This document shows, one piece after another, positions 9,455 through 17,699 of a DNA stretch of 64,000 bases. The notes below the pieces were generated by a model, which saw only the letters and a program-made list of their open reading frames with translations, made no database searches and had not been told where the DNA came from. Numbering within the stretch: the first letter of the stretch is position 1; each line of letters starts with the position of its first letter. The position numbers and the translations under genes are program-made. This stretch comes from Flavobacteriales bacterium (GTDB lineage: Bacteria; Bacteroidota; Bacteroidia; Flavobacteriales_E; Vicingaceae): assembly GCA_020635795.1 (NCBI GenBank), contig JACJZD010000002.1, forward strand, positions 186,001 through 250,000, given 5' to 3'.

Positions 9455-9961
9455 TTAACTAGGGTCTACTAAAAACAATGGTTGGTCGTATTCTACAGGA
9501 GAGCCATCGTCAACCAACATTTTTACAATTTTACCAGTAACTTCTGCTTCAATTTCATTAAATAATTTCATTGCTTCGATAATACAAACAACTGTTTTAG
9601 GAGTTACATCATCACCAACATTCACGAAATTAGGCTTGTCAGGCGATGCTTTTCTATAAAAAGTACCAATCATTGGCGATTTTACAGTAACATATTTTGC
9701 GTCATCACTTTCTGCTGCTTTTTGTGGAGCTGCTGCAACTGGGGCAGGAGTAGGTGCTGGAGCCGCTTGTTGAATTTGTTGCGGTGCCTGCATCATCATT
9801 TGTTGCGGTTGAGCATAAATAGTATGAATCTCTTCGCCTTTACCTTTCTTTTGTGCAGGAGTTTTAATAACAATTTTAAAATCTTTGTCTTGAATTTCTA
9901 CTTCGCTTACGCCAGATTTAGAAACAAATTTTATTAATTCTTGAATTTCAGTTGGTTTCAT
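9455..9961 (-). CDS. accB: Acetyl-CoA carboxylase biotin carboxyl carrier protein
   Basis: Carries biotin between the carboxylase and transferase sites of acetyl-CoA carboxylase. The 168 residues divide into an N-terminal helical part (about 1-50), an Ala/Pro/Gln-rich mobile linker (about 50-90) and a C-terminal biotinyl domain. Lys132 in EAMK is the biotinylation site, 36 residues from the C-terminus as is usual. It lies downstream of fabH (63 bp) and upstream of accC on the same strand, a conserved grouping that couples the first enzyme of fatty-acid synthesis with chain initiation. Confidence 0.97.
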   Translation of the reverse strand: MKPTEIQELIKFVSKSGVSEVEIQDKDFKIVIKTPAQKKGKGEEIHTIYAQPQQMMMQAPQQIQQAAPAPTPAPVAAAPQKAAESDDAKYVTVKSPMIGTFYRKASPDKPNFVNVGDDVTPKTVVCIIEAMKLFNEIEAEVTGKIVKMLVDDGSPVEYDQPLFLVDPS

Positions 9962-10024
9962 GTATTGAAATTTATGTTTTTGTCAATTATTAGAATGTAA
10001 AATTAATTATTATTTGCATAAATA

Positions 10025-11026
10025 CTATTGTTTGGAGTCATAAGCCCATTTTACCCAAATGGCACCCCAAGTAAATCCACCACCAAAAGCAGATAAAATA
10101 ATATTATCACCTTTCTTTAATTGTTTTTCCCATTCCCATAAACACAAAGGAATAGTTCCTGATGTGGTGTTGCCGTATTTTTGAATGTTTAGCATAACTT
10201 TATCGTCGCTTAATCCCATTCTACGAGCAGTTGCATCAATAATTCGTTTGTTGGCTTGATGTGGCACTAACCATGCAACATCATCAGCAGTTAGATTGTT
10301 TTTTTCCAATATTTCTGCAGAGACATCTGCCATGTTGGTTACAGCAAATTTAAATACTGCTTGTCCTTCTTGGTGGATATGATGTTCTTTATTTTTAACG
10401 GTTTCTAATGATGGAGGGTATGCTGAACCTCCAGCTTTTTGGTGTAAATGCTGAAAACCAGATCCATCACTTCGTAAAATGGAATCCATCACTCCATAAC
10501 CTTCGGTATTTGGTTCTAATAAAACAGCTCCACAACCATCTCCAAAAATAATACAAGTTTGTCTGTCTTCATAGTCAACTAAAGCTGACATTTTATCTAC
10601 GCCAACAACTACTACTTTTTTATGTGTGCCAGATTCAACAAATTTCGAGCCCGTTACAAGACCATATATAAATCCGGAACAAGCTGCATTAATATCAAAT
10701 CCAAAAGCATTAATTGCTCCAACTTTATCGGTAATAATGTTAGCTGTTGCTGGAAAAATGTGATCGGCTGTAACCGTACAGCAAATAAGTAAGTCTATTT
10801 CTGTTGGAGAGATTCCTCTTTTTTTACAAAGCTCTAAAACTGCAGGAGCTGCCATATCTGATGCTCCTTTTCCTTCTCCTTTTAGTATTCTTCGCTCTTG
10901 AATACCAGTTCTCGAGATAATCCACTCATCGTTGGTGTCAACCATAGTTTCCAACTCTTTGTTGGTTAAAATATAATCTGGAACGTACCCCTGAACTGCA
11001 GTTATAGCTGCTGTAATTTTACTCAT
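10025..11026 (-). CDS. fabH: Beta-ketoacyl-ACP synthase III
   Basis: Condenses acetyl-CoA (or branched starters) with malonyl-ACP to start fatty-acid chains. The catalytic triad is visible: Cys116 in NAACSG, His256 in PHQANKRI and Asn286 in GNTTSG. The length of 333 residues and the C-terminal LSAFGGGFTWGA block are typical. The gene lies in the order yceD-rpmF-fabH-accB-accC, but a hairpin with a U-tract separates it from rpmF, so fabH-accBC may have their own promoter or be expressed by readthrough. Confidence 0.97.
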   Translation of the reverse strand: MSKITAAITAVQGYVPDYILTNKELETMVDTNDEWIISRTGIQERRILKGEGKGASDMAAPAVLELCKKRGISPTEIDLLICCTVTADHIFPATANIITDKVGAINAFGFDINAACSGFIYGLVTGSKFVESGTHKKVVVVGVDKMSALVDYEDRQTCIIFGDGCGAVLLEPNTEGYGVMDSILRSDGSGFQHLHQKAGGSAYPPSLETVKNKEHHIHQEGQAVFKFAVTNMADVSAEILEKNNLTADDVAWLVPHQANKRIIDATARRMGLSDDKVMLNIQKYGNTTSGTIPLCLWEWEKQLKKGDNIILSAFGGGFTWGAIWVKWAYDSKQ

Positions 11027-11103
11027 AAGTTTTGTTTTCTAGAAATGAACAACGAAGGTAAAAAATATATCTTAGTCTTAAAAAGAATAAGGTAATAAAA
11101 CAA

Positions 11104-11137
11104 AAAAACTTGCTGCAATAGTTTACAGCAAGTTTTT
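11104..11137 (-). terminator. Hairpin terminator or attenuator between rpmF and fabH
   Basis: The stem AAAACTTGCTG / CAGCAAGTTTT with a ten-base loop is followed on the minus strand by a run of U (complement of the A-run at 11102-11107). It lies 23 bp after the rpmF stop. As it sits inside a conserved gene order it may set the ratio of L32 to FabH/AccBC rather than fully stop transcription. Confidence 0.75.
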
Positions 11138-11159
11138 ATATGTACTTGAAATTGCTAAT

Positions 11160-11345
11160 TTAAAGAGCAACTTGTTTTTCTACAGCTTGTTTTCCTCTGT
11201 AATAGCCGCAATCGCCACATACTCTATGGTATAATGTTGGGGCTCCACAGTTAGAACATGTTGAAGTGGTTGGAGCAACAGCTTTGTAATGTGTTCTACC
11301 TTTGTCTCTTCTAGTTTTCGATGTTTTTCTCTTAGGATGTGCCAT
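11160..11345 (-). CDS. rpmF: 50S ribosomal protein L32
   Basis: Small basic ribosomal protein of the large subunit, 61 residues. It starts MAHPKRKTSKTRRDKGR, the canonical L32 N-terminus, and keeps the four-cysteine zinc ribbon (CSNC and CGDC around residues 34-50). It is followed by fabH after a hairpin and preceded 14 bp upstream by the YceD-family gene. The yceD-rpmF-fab linkage is widely conserved in bacteria. Confidence 0.97.
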   Translation of the reverse strand: MAHPKRKTSKTRRDKGRTHYKAVAPTTSTCSNCGAPTLYHRVCGDCGYYRGKQAVEKQVAL

Positions 11346-11359
11346 TTTATTTTATTTTT

Positions 11360-11869
11360 CTAATTGTTGTTAATGTTTTTTAATGCTGACCAACGTGGGT
11401 CTATCTCTTCTGTTTTATTTACTTCTAGTTCGTTTAATCGTTTTATTGTTTCAGCGTTACAATCTGCTTCTTTATGTACTCTTCTGAAAGGTATGTTTAA
11501 TTCAATAAACTCATAAATATAATGTGCTACGTTTATCTCATGTTCGCTTTCGGCTAATATTAAAATATCGTCAACTTCGTTATGTGAAGTATCACCGAAT
11601 TTAACAATTAATTTGTCTTCACCTTTAATGGGCATCTTTAAATCTTCAAGACACCTATCGCATGGTACAATTATTTCGCCTTTAAACGAAAAATTTAGTA
11701 GCATCATGGTAGATTGTTTGATAAATTCTAATTCCACCTTAAAGTTGGAATCAATAAAATCATCACAATCTAATTGTTCAAAGAACTTGTTGTCTACACT
11801 GAACTCAAAATGATGAGTTCCTTGCTTTAAACTAACAAACTGTATTGTATAGTCTTTCAATGCTTTCAC
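11360..11869 (-). CDS. YceD/DUF177 family protein
   Basis: A 169-residue cytoplasmic protein with the family hallmark CDRCLE near residue 93 and the closing DPRWSALKNI. The family is almost always encoded directly before rpmF and has been linked to 23S rRNA metabolism and ribosome assembly. The stop is 14 bp from rpmF, so the two are surely one transcript. The biochemical activity is not established from sequence. Confidence 0.88.
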   Translation of the reverse strand: MKALKDYTIQFVSLKQGTHHFEFSVDNKFFEQLDCDDFIDSNFKVELEFIKQSTMMLLNFSFKGEIIVPCDRCLEDLKMPIKGEDKLIVKFGDTSHNEVDDILILAESEHEINVAHYIYEFIELNIPFRRVHKEADCNAETIKRLNELEVNKTEEIDPRWSALKNINNN

Positions 11870-11949
11870 TTACTCTTTTAAAAAGAAAGTTGGCAAAGGT
11901 AATAAAATTATTAACACTACAAATAGTGTTGCAAACAATTTTAGTTTAT

Positions 11950-12999
11950 TTAAAATCTCCAATCGTACTGATTTATTTCTAATAAACAATTAGTTAGCAA
12001 ATCAATACTACCTTTTATATCATCTTTATCAGCCATTTCAATTACTTGATGAATGTGTCGAGTAGGTATAGAAATTGCACCTGCAATAGCCCCGCCTGGA
12101 TTCATACGTTGAATTCCAGCAGTATCTGTGCCTCCTGCGGTTAGTATTTCTTTTTGATATTTTATTTTATGTTTTTTAGCTGTTTGTTCCATAAATTTTA
12201 CCATACGGTAATCGCAGATGGTAGAGCTATCCATAATTTTTATAGCTGTTCCTTCGCCCAAAGAGGTAATTATCTCTTCTGGTTTTGCTCCAGGAACATC
12301 AAAAGCTATTGTAGTATCTAAACCGAAACCAAAATCAGGTTTAATTTCTAGAGCTGCAACATTTGCTCCTCTAATACCAACTTCTTCTTGAACAGTAAAC
12401 ACTCCGTAAATATCAAAAGGAACTTTTTTGGTTTTTAAATTTTTTAAGGCTTCAATTAATATGAAAACCGCCAAACGATTATCTAACGATTTACAATTAA
12501 CACAATTCCCCATCTCTATTAAGCCTCTCTCACGAGTAATTGGGTCGCCTACGCTTACAATTTTTTCGACTTCTTTTTTGTTCATTCCTAAATCAATAAA
12601 AAAATCGGTTGTTTTAGGAAGTTTGGTTCTTTCTTCTGTACTCATTACGTGTATTGGTTTTGAACCCATTACACCAATCACATCTTTTTTTCCATGAATA
12701 ATTACTCGTTGTGCAGTTAATGTTTTTGGGTCGAAGCCACCAAGTGTATGAAATCTAACAAAACCTTTATCGTCAATATGAGTAACCATAAAGCCTATTT
12801 CGTCCATGTGAGCACCAATCATAACACGTTTTTTGTCTTTACCTTTTTTAATGGCATAAACATTCCCCATATTATCTATGGTTACTTCATCTACCAATGG
12901 TTTAATTTCTCTTAATACAATTTCTCTTATTCGTTGTTCGTGACCTGGAGCTCCCGCAACTTCAGCAATTTCTTTTAATAAAGGAATGTTAATTGGCAT
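11950..12999 (-). CDS. M42 family metallo-aminopeptidase
   Basis: Dinuclear-metal aminopeptidase of the tetrahedral (TET) type, 349 residues, cytoplasmic. Ligand motifs are in the expected order: GAHMDEIG (His), SLDNR (bridging Asp), the VQEEVG Glu pair (catalytic base and ligand) and TRHIHQ (His). The long insert after the first ligand corresponds to the dimerisation/PDZ-like domain. Substrate preference (glutamyl, leucyl or endoglucanase-annotated relatives) cannot be told from sequence. It sits 19 bp downstream of pyk on the same strand and may share its transcript. Confidence 0.9.
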   Translation of the reverse strand: MPINIPLLKEIAEVAGAPGHEQRIREIVLREIKPLVDEVTIDNMGNVYAIKKGKDKKRVMIGAHMDEIGFMVTHIDDKGFVRFHTLGGFDPKTLTAQRVIIHGKKDVIGVMGSKPIHVMSTEERTKLPKTTDFFIDLGMNKKEVEKIVSVGDPITRERGLIEMGNCVNCKSLDNRLAVFILIEALKNLKTKKVPFDIYGVFTVQEEVGIRGANVAALEIKPDFGFGLDTTIAFDVPGAKPEEIITSLGEGTAIKIMDSSTICDYRMVKFMEQTAKKHKIKYQKEILTAGGTDTAGIQRMNPGGAIAGAISIPTRHIHQVIEMADKDDIKGSIDLLTNCLLEINQYDWRF

Positions 13000-13018
13000 A
13001 ATATATATTTTTATTTTA

Positions 13019-14446
13019 TTAATCTATGTAACTTAATTTCATCATGTTTGCTTGTCCTTTTTCAGCAATTGGAACGGAAGCAATATTAATTACAAGGTCT
13101 TTTGTATTTACAAAACCTTCTTTTTTAAGTATGTATTTGATATCAGCAATGGTATGGTCGGTGCTTACATATTTGTCGTAATAAAATGCTTTTACCCCCC
13201 AAACTAAACTGAGCATATTTAATATTGATTTATTACCAGTAAACACATAAATACCTGCTTTTGGTCTAAAACTAGAAATTTTAAACCCAGTATAGCCTGA
13301 GAAGGTCATGGTTACAATTGCTTTGGCTCCAACTCTTTGAGCCAATCGGCACGAGTTAAAACAAATGGAATCGGTAATATACCTATCGTGATTATCTTCT
13401 TCAGGTGGATATTCATAATTGTATAAACTATCATCTTGTTCAACATCAGAAATAATTTTTGCCATGCTTTCAATCACTTTAACAGGATGTTTACCTACGG
13501 ATGTTTCAGCACTCAGCATTACAGCATCGGCACCATCTAAAACAGCATTGGCAACGTCATTAACTTCTGCTCTTGTTGGAGTGATGTTTTCAATCATACT
13601 TTCCATCATTTGAGTAGCAATAATAACTGGTTTTCCTGCTTTCATGCTCTTTTTAACTAGCATTTTTTGTGTTAATGGTACTTGATGAAAAGGGATTTCT
13701 ACACCTAAGTCGCCTCTTGCTACCATTAAGGCATCAGTAACTTTTAGGATGTCGTCAATTTCTCGAATGGCTTCAGGTTTTTCAATTTTTGCTACTACCT
13801 TGGCAGTACTTTTCGCATCTGAAATAAGATATTTTAATTCGATAATATCTCGAGCAGTTCGTACAAATGAAAGACCTATCCAAGAGATGTTCATTTTCAA
13901 AGCAAAGTTTAAATCTTCAATATCTTTAGGTGTTAAACAAGGTAAAGAAATTTTGGTGTTAGGAAGATTCACCCCTTTATTAGAAGATAATTTGCCGCCA
14001 TGAACAACCGTAGCAACAACTTCATCTTGTTTGTTGGTTGACTTAATTTTTAAGTTTAACTTGCCATCGTCAAGTAAAATGGTTTCTCCTGACGAAACAT
14101 CTTTCGGAAAATTTTGGTAGCTGATATAAACTTTTTCGTTAGTTCCAATACACTTAGTCGAGGTGAAAATAATATCTTGTCCCACTTCTAGCATTATTCC
14201 GTTATTTTCAATTTCGCCAACTCTAATTTTTGGTCCTTGTAAATCTGCTAGGATAGCCACATTTCGACCTTTTTCTTCGCAAATTTCACGGATTATATTT
14301 ATCGTTTTTTCATGATCGTCATAACTTCCGTGAGAAAAATTAACTCGGCATACATTTACACCAGCATCAATTATCTCTGAAATGACTTCTTTGGTTGATG
14401 TTGCTGGACCTAATGTTGCAACAATCTTGGTTTTTCTATAATTCAT
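13019..14446 (-). CDS. pyk: Pyruvate kinase
   Basis: Last step of glycolysis: transfers phosphate from phosphoenolpyruvate to ADP. The 475-residue chain starts with TKIVATLGPAT and contains VCRVNFSHG, the LADLQGPKIRVG substrate motif, the catalytic lysine block AKIEKPEAI, and MVARGDLGVEIP. A C-terminal regulatory domain follows ADAVMLSAETSVGKHP. The start codon follows the preceding gene's stop immediately (14446/14447), which shows translational coupling with the IPExxxVDY gene, an arrangement common in Bacteroidota. Confidence 0.97.
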   Translation of the reverse strand: MNYRKTKIVATLGPATSTKEVISEIIDAGVNVCRVNFSHGSYDDHEKTINIIREICEEKGRNVAILADLQGPKIRVGEIENNGIMLEVGQDIIFTSTKCIGTNEKVYISYQNFPKDVSSGETILLDDGKLNLKIKSTNKQDEVVATVVHGGKLSSNKGVNLPNTKISLPCLTPKDIEDLNFALKMNISWIGLSFVRTARDIIELKYLISDAKSTAKVVAKIEKPEAIREIDDILKVTDALMVARGDLGVEIPFHQVPLTQKMLVKKSMKAGKPVIIATQMMESMIENITPTRAEVNDVANAVLDGADAVMLSAETSVGKHPVKVIESMAKIISDVEQDDSLYNYEYPPEEDNHDRYITDSICFNSCRLAQRVGAKAIVTMTFSGYTGFKISSFRPKAGIYVFTGNKSILNMLSLVWGVKAFYYDKYVSTDHTIADIKYILKKEGFVNTKDLVINIASVPIAEKGQANMMKLSYID

Positions 14447-14860
14447 TTAAAAAATTAAATTTTGTTTAGATTTTAGTGAGTTTACATCAATTTGAAACGA
14501 GGTTAGTACCAATTCAATTTCACTAATTTTATTTATAATGTTTTCTATAATATCATCGTTTGATGCCCCTTTAAGCAATAAAAAAAAGTCGGTAGACTTA
14601 TGTTCGGGGATTAAAAAACCTTTGTTACTTCTATTTGAAATCAAATAATAGTCTATAAAGTTTTCTTCATCAATATAATCATAAAGTGCGTAATTTGCTT
14701 TAGTATTTTTCGAATCAATATCTAAATCTTCTCCACGAACTAGATCAATTTCTAAAATTTTATTTAATTCGTAACACAATCTATAATCTTTAGCATGACA
14801 ACTAATACCTATCAAGCTAAAATCATAATCTTCCTCAATATTTAATGTGAATTTAGACAT
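14447..14860 (-). CDS. IPExxxVDY family protein
   Basis: A 137-residue acidic cytoplasmic protein of a Bacteroidota-specific family named after a C-terminal-half motif, here IPEHKSTDF near residue 83, so the VDY part reads TDF. It begins with a beta-rich segment (FTLNIEEDYDFSLIGISCHAKDYRLC). The family is nearly always found directly before pyk, as here with no gap, which suggests a link to pyruvate kinase expression or activity, but its function is unknown. Confidence 0.8.
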   Translation of the reverse strand: MSKFTLNIEEDYDFSLIGISCHAKDYRLCYELNKILEIDLVRGEDLDIDSKNTKANYALYDYIDEENFIDYYLISNRSNKGFLIPEHKSTDFFLLLKGASNDDIIENIINKISEIELVLTSFQIDVNSLKSKQNLIF

Positions 14861-14947
14861 TTCTTAGCAAAGATATAAAGTTATCCCTATTCTAAGAGTT
14901 AATTAGACGTTAAATGATAAAGAATATATTATTTTTGAATTGATTTT

Positions 14948-15019
14948 GGCCCCGTAGTTCAACGGATAGAATAGTAGTTTCCTAAACTGTAGATTCGGGT
15001 TCGATTCCCGACGGGGCTA
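14948..15019 (+). tRNA. tRNA-Arg (anticodon CCT)
   Basis: A 72-nt cloverleaf. Acceptor GGCCCCG pairs with CGGGGCT, followed by discriminator A. The D stem is GTTC/GAAT. The anticodon stem GTAGT/ACTGT encloses loop TTCCTAA with anticodon CCT, reading AGG. The T arm is TCGGG-TTCGATT-CCCGA. CCA is not encoded. Confidence 0.95.
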
Positions 15020-15086
15020 CTGAAAAAAGTTAGGAGCTAGTAAAACTATTTATAAACCAAGTATTGAGTAGCATATTTTCTATGAA

Positions 15087-15122
15087 TTTGTTGTGAGAAG
15101 TTTAATATTTTGTACAACTTTG
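15087..15122 (+). promoter_or_regulatory. Candidate promoter of the cytochrome c gene
   Basis: TTTGTTG at 15087-15093 (-33 element) and CAACTTTG at 15115-15122 (-7 element, consensus TAnnTTTG) have the Bacteroidota sigma-factor layout. They lie about 40 bp before the start codon. Confidence 0.45.
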
Positions 15123-15164
15123 CACCTGATTTTCAATTCTAAAACAATTTAAAAACATAAAACA

Positions 15165-15575
15165 ATGAAAAAAGTACAAATTAGTGTGTTAGCATTAGCG
15201 ATGATTTTTGGGTCAGTAATGTTAACTTCATGTGGTTCTTCTGAAGAACATAAAGAAGAAGTTGCTGCGACTGAAGCTCCAGCTGAAGAGGCTGTAGCAG
15301 AAGCTGCTCCAGCAAAAGATGGTGCAGAATTTTTCCAAACAAGTGGTTGCGTTGCTTGTCACCAAATGGATGTAAAAACAGTAGGCCCTGCAATTAAAGA
15401 TATTGCTGCTGCTTATGCTGATGAGGCAACTTTAACGGCGTTCTTAAAAGGTGAATCAAAAGCGATTGTTGATCCAGCTCAAGAGGCAGTTATGGCTCCA
15501 CAAGTAGAGGTTACTAAAAAAATGAGTGCTGAAGATTTACAAGTTATCGTTTCTCATATTATGGCAAACAAATAA
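15165..15575 (+). CDS. Lipoprotein c-type cytochrome (monoheme)
   Basis: Electron carrier outside the cytoplasmic membrane. Residues 1-22 are a lipoprotein signal peptide with Cys23 in LTSC as lipid anchor. An Ala/Glu-rich flexible linker (about 27-50) is followed by a class I cytochrome c domain with heme-binding Cys62/Cys65/His66 (CVACH). Met110 in VMAPQ is the likely axial ligand. At 136 residues it is a single small domain on a tether, suited to shuttling electrons to an oxidase or reductase. It is monocistronic, with a strong terminator 19 bp after its stop. Confidence 0.92.
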   Translation: MKKVQISVLALAMIFGSVMLTSCGSSEEHKEEVAATEAPAEEAVAEAAPAKDGAEFFQTSGCVACHQMDVKTVGPAIKDIAAAYADEATLTAFLKGESKAIVDPAQEAVMAPQVEVTKKMSAEDLQVIVSHIMANK

Positions 15576-15593
15576 TTACAGTATCATTTTAAT

Positions 15594-15622
15594 AAAAAAG
15601 GAGCTCATTGAGCTCCTTTTTT
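15594..15622. terminator. Bidirectional terminator between the cytochrome c gene and groL
   Basis: AAAAAAGGAGCTC and GAGCTCCTTTTTT are perfect 13-base arms around ATT. The hairpin has a U-tract on both strands and serves the two convergent genes. Confidence 0.92.
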
Positions 15623-15641
15623 GTTGTTATGAATTTTTAAA

Positions 15642-17279
15642 TTACATCATTCCAGGCATTCCTCCGCCCATGCCACCCATGTTTGGCATAGAGCCTTCTT
15701 CAGTAGGTTCATCTACAATAACACATTCGGTAGTTAACAATAATGCAGCAATTGAAGCAGCATTTTCTAACGCAACTCTTGTTACTTTAGTTGGGTCAAT
15801 AACTCCTGCAGCATACATGTTGGTGTATTCTTCAGTTCTAGCATTGTAACCAAAGTCATCTTTGCCTTCTCTAATTTTTTGAACAACAACAGCTCCTTCT
15901 CCGCCAGCATTAATGATTATTTGACGTAAAGGTTCTTCTAATGCTCTTTTTACGATTGCAATACCCGTGTTTTCGTCTTCGTTAATTCCTTTAAAACCAT
16001 TTAAAGCGCTTTCTGCTCTAATTAAGGCAACACCACCACCAGGAACAATACCTTCTTCAACAGCAGCACGAGTAGCAGCTAATGCATCATCAACTCGGTC
16101 TTTTTTCTCTTTCATTTCCACTTCGGTAGCAGCACCAACATATAGTACAGCAACCCCACCAGCTAATTTAGCCAAACGCTCTTGAAGTTTTTCTTTATCA
16201 TAATCAGAAGTAGTTGTTTCAATTTGTGCTTTAATTTGATTTACCCTTCCGTCGATTGCTTTTTTATCACCAGCACCGCCAACAATGGTAGTATTATCTT
16301 TGTCTATTGTTACTTTTTCTGCAGTACCTAACATTTCTAAAGTAGCATTTTCTAATTTAAAGCCTTGCTCTTCAGAAATAACTGTTCCCCCAGTTAAAAT
16401 AGCGATGTCTTCTAACATGGCTTTTCTTCTATCACCAAAACCTGGAGCTTTAACAGCTGCTACTTTTAAACCACCTTTTAAACGGTTTACCACTAAAGCA
16501 GTTAAAGCAGTACCATCTACATCTTCAGCAATAATAACGATTCCTCTACCTGATTGTGCAGCAGGCTCAAGTATTGGCAATAATTCGTTTAAGTTCGATA
16601 TTTTTTTATCGTGAATTAAGATATAAGGATTATCCATATCAGCAACCATTTTCTCAACATCTGTTACAAAATATGGAGATAAATAACCTCTATCAAACTG
16701 CATACCTTCAACCACGTCAACTGTAGTTTCAGTTCCTTTCGCTTCTTCAACAGTAATTACACCTTCGGTTTTCACTTTTTCCATTGCTAAAGCAATTAAG
16801 TTACCGATGGTTTCGTCATTATTTGCAGAAATTGTAGCTACCTGGCGAATTTTTTCGTTGTCAGTCCCTACTTCTTTCGATATTTTTTTAAGTTCAGCAA
16901 CAACAGCTACTACTGCTTTGTCGATTCCTCTTTTTAAGTCCATTGGATTTGCTCCAGCAGCTACGTTTTTAAGTCCGGCAGTTACAATAGCCTGAGCTAA
17001 AATGGTTGCAGTAGTTGTTCCATCACCTGCATCATCAGCGGTTTTGCTAGCTACTTCTTTTACCATTTGAGCACCCATGTTTTCAATAGGGTCTTTCAAT
17101 TCAATTTCTTTGGCAACAGTAACACCATCTTTGGTTACGTGTGGCGCACCAAATTTTTTGCCAATAATTACATTTCTACCTTTTGGTCCTAAGGTTACTT
17201 TTACTGCATTTGCTAATTTATCAACACCTATTTTAAGGCTATCTCTCGCATCTATGCTAAATTTAATTTCTTTTGACAT
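15642..17279 (-). CDS. groL: Chaperonin GroEL
   Basis: Sixty-kilodalton chaperonin that folds proteins in a tetradecamer with GroES. The 545 residues show the family signatures KVTLGPKGRNVIIG, the ATP site DAGDGTTTATILAQAI, AAVEEGIVPGGGVALIRA and a Gly/Met-rich tail ending GGMPGMM. Downstream of groS by 21 bp, forming the usual bicistronic operon. No CIRCE (HrcA) operator is visible upstream of groS. Confidence 0.98.
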   Translation of the reverse strand: MSKEIKFSIDARDSLKIGVDKLANAVKVTLGPKGRNVIIGKKFGAPHVTKDGVTVAKEIELKDPIENMGAQMVKEVASKTADDAGDGTTTATILAQAIVTAGLKNVAAGANPMDLKRGIDKAVVAVVAELKKISKEVGTDNEKIRQVATISANNDETIGNLIALAMEKVKTEGVITVEEAKGTETTVDVVEGMQFDRGYLSPYFVTDVEKMVADMDNPYILIHDKKISNLNELLPILEPAAQSGRGIVIIAEDVDGTALTALVVNRLKGGLKVAAVKAPGFGDRRKAMLEDIAILTGGTVISEEQGFKLENATLEMLGTAEKVTIDKDNTTIVGGAGDKKAIDGRVNQIKAQIETTTSDYDKEKLQERLAKLAGGVAVLYVGAATEVEMKEKKDRVDDALAATRAAVEEGIVPGGGVALIRAESALNGFKGINEDENTGIAIVKRALEEPLRQIIINAGGEGAVVVQKIREGKDDFGYNARTEEYTNMYAAGVIDPTKVTRVALENAASIAALLLTTECVIVDEPTEEGSMPNMGGMGGGMPGMM

Positions 17280-17300
17280 TTTTTTAACGAATTAATTTGG

Positions 17301-17576
17301 TTAAACAATTGCGAAAATATCCGCTTCTCTCATGATTAAATAATCTTTGCCTTCAACAGTTATTTCAGTTCCAGCATACTTGCCATAAAGTACAGCATCG
17401 CCAACTTTTACTGTCATTGGCTCATCAGGTTTACCTTTTCCAACAGCCAAAACTTTTCCACGTTGTGGTTTTTCTTTTGCGGTGTCAGGAATAATAAGTC
17501 CTCCTGCGGTTCTTTCTTCAGCTGCAGCAGGCTCTACAATAACTCTGTCAGCTAATGGTTTAATGTTAATAGACAT
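17301..17576 (-). CDS. groS: Co-chaperonin GroES
   Basis: Seven-subunit lid of the GroEL chamber. The 91 residues begin with INIKPLADRVIVEP, followed by the mobile loop region around EERTAGGLIIPD, which contacts GroEL. It is the first gene of groSL. The upstream region (17577-17699) contains the short palindrome TGTGCCAATGCACA at 17632-17645, at a distance suitable for a regulator, but no HrcA box. Confidence 0.97.
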   Translation of the reverse strand: MSINIKPLADRVIVEPAAAEERTAGGLIIPDTAKEKPQRGKVLAVGKGKPDEPMTVKVGDAVLYGKYAGTEITVEGKDYLIMREADIFAIV

Positions 17577-17631
17577 TGTTTTTTAATTTTTTGGTTAAAC
17601 AAATTTTTACGGAAGCACATTAGTCAGATTT

Positions 17632-17645
17632 TGTGCCAATGCACA
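17632..17645. promoter_or_regulatory. Small palindrome upstream of groSL
   Basis: TGTGC-CAAT-GCACA is an exact inverted repeat 56-69 bp before the groS start codon. It may be an operator for the heat-shock operon; the evidence is only its symmetry and its place. Confidence 0.3.
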
Positions 17646-17699
17646 GAATTAATTTTTTTAAGACATTTTTGCAGACAAGTATGACAAGAATGACATGTT

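Noticed and set aside
15526..15849. A 107-codon + strand frame across the cytochrome c terminator into groL
   Set aside because: It starts inside the cytochrome c gene in another frame, crosses the terminator and overlaps groL antisense; a shadow.
17577..17699. CIRCE/HrcA operator before groSL
   Set aside because: No TTAGCACTC-N9-GAGTGCTAA-like pair is present.
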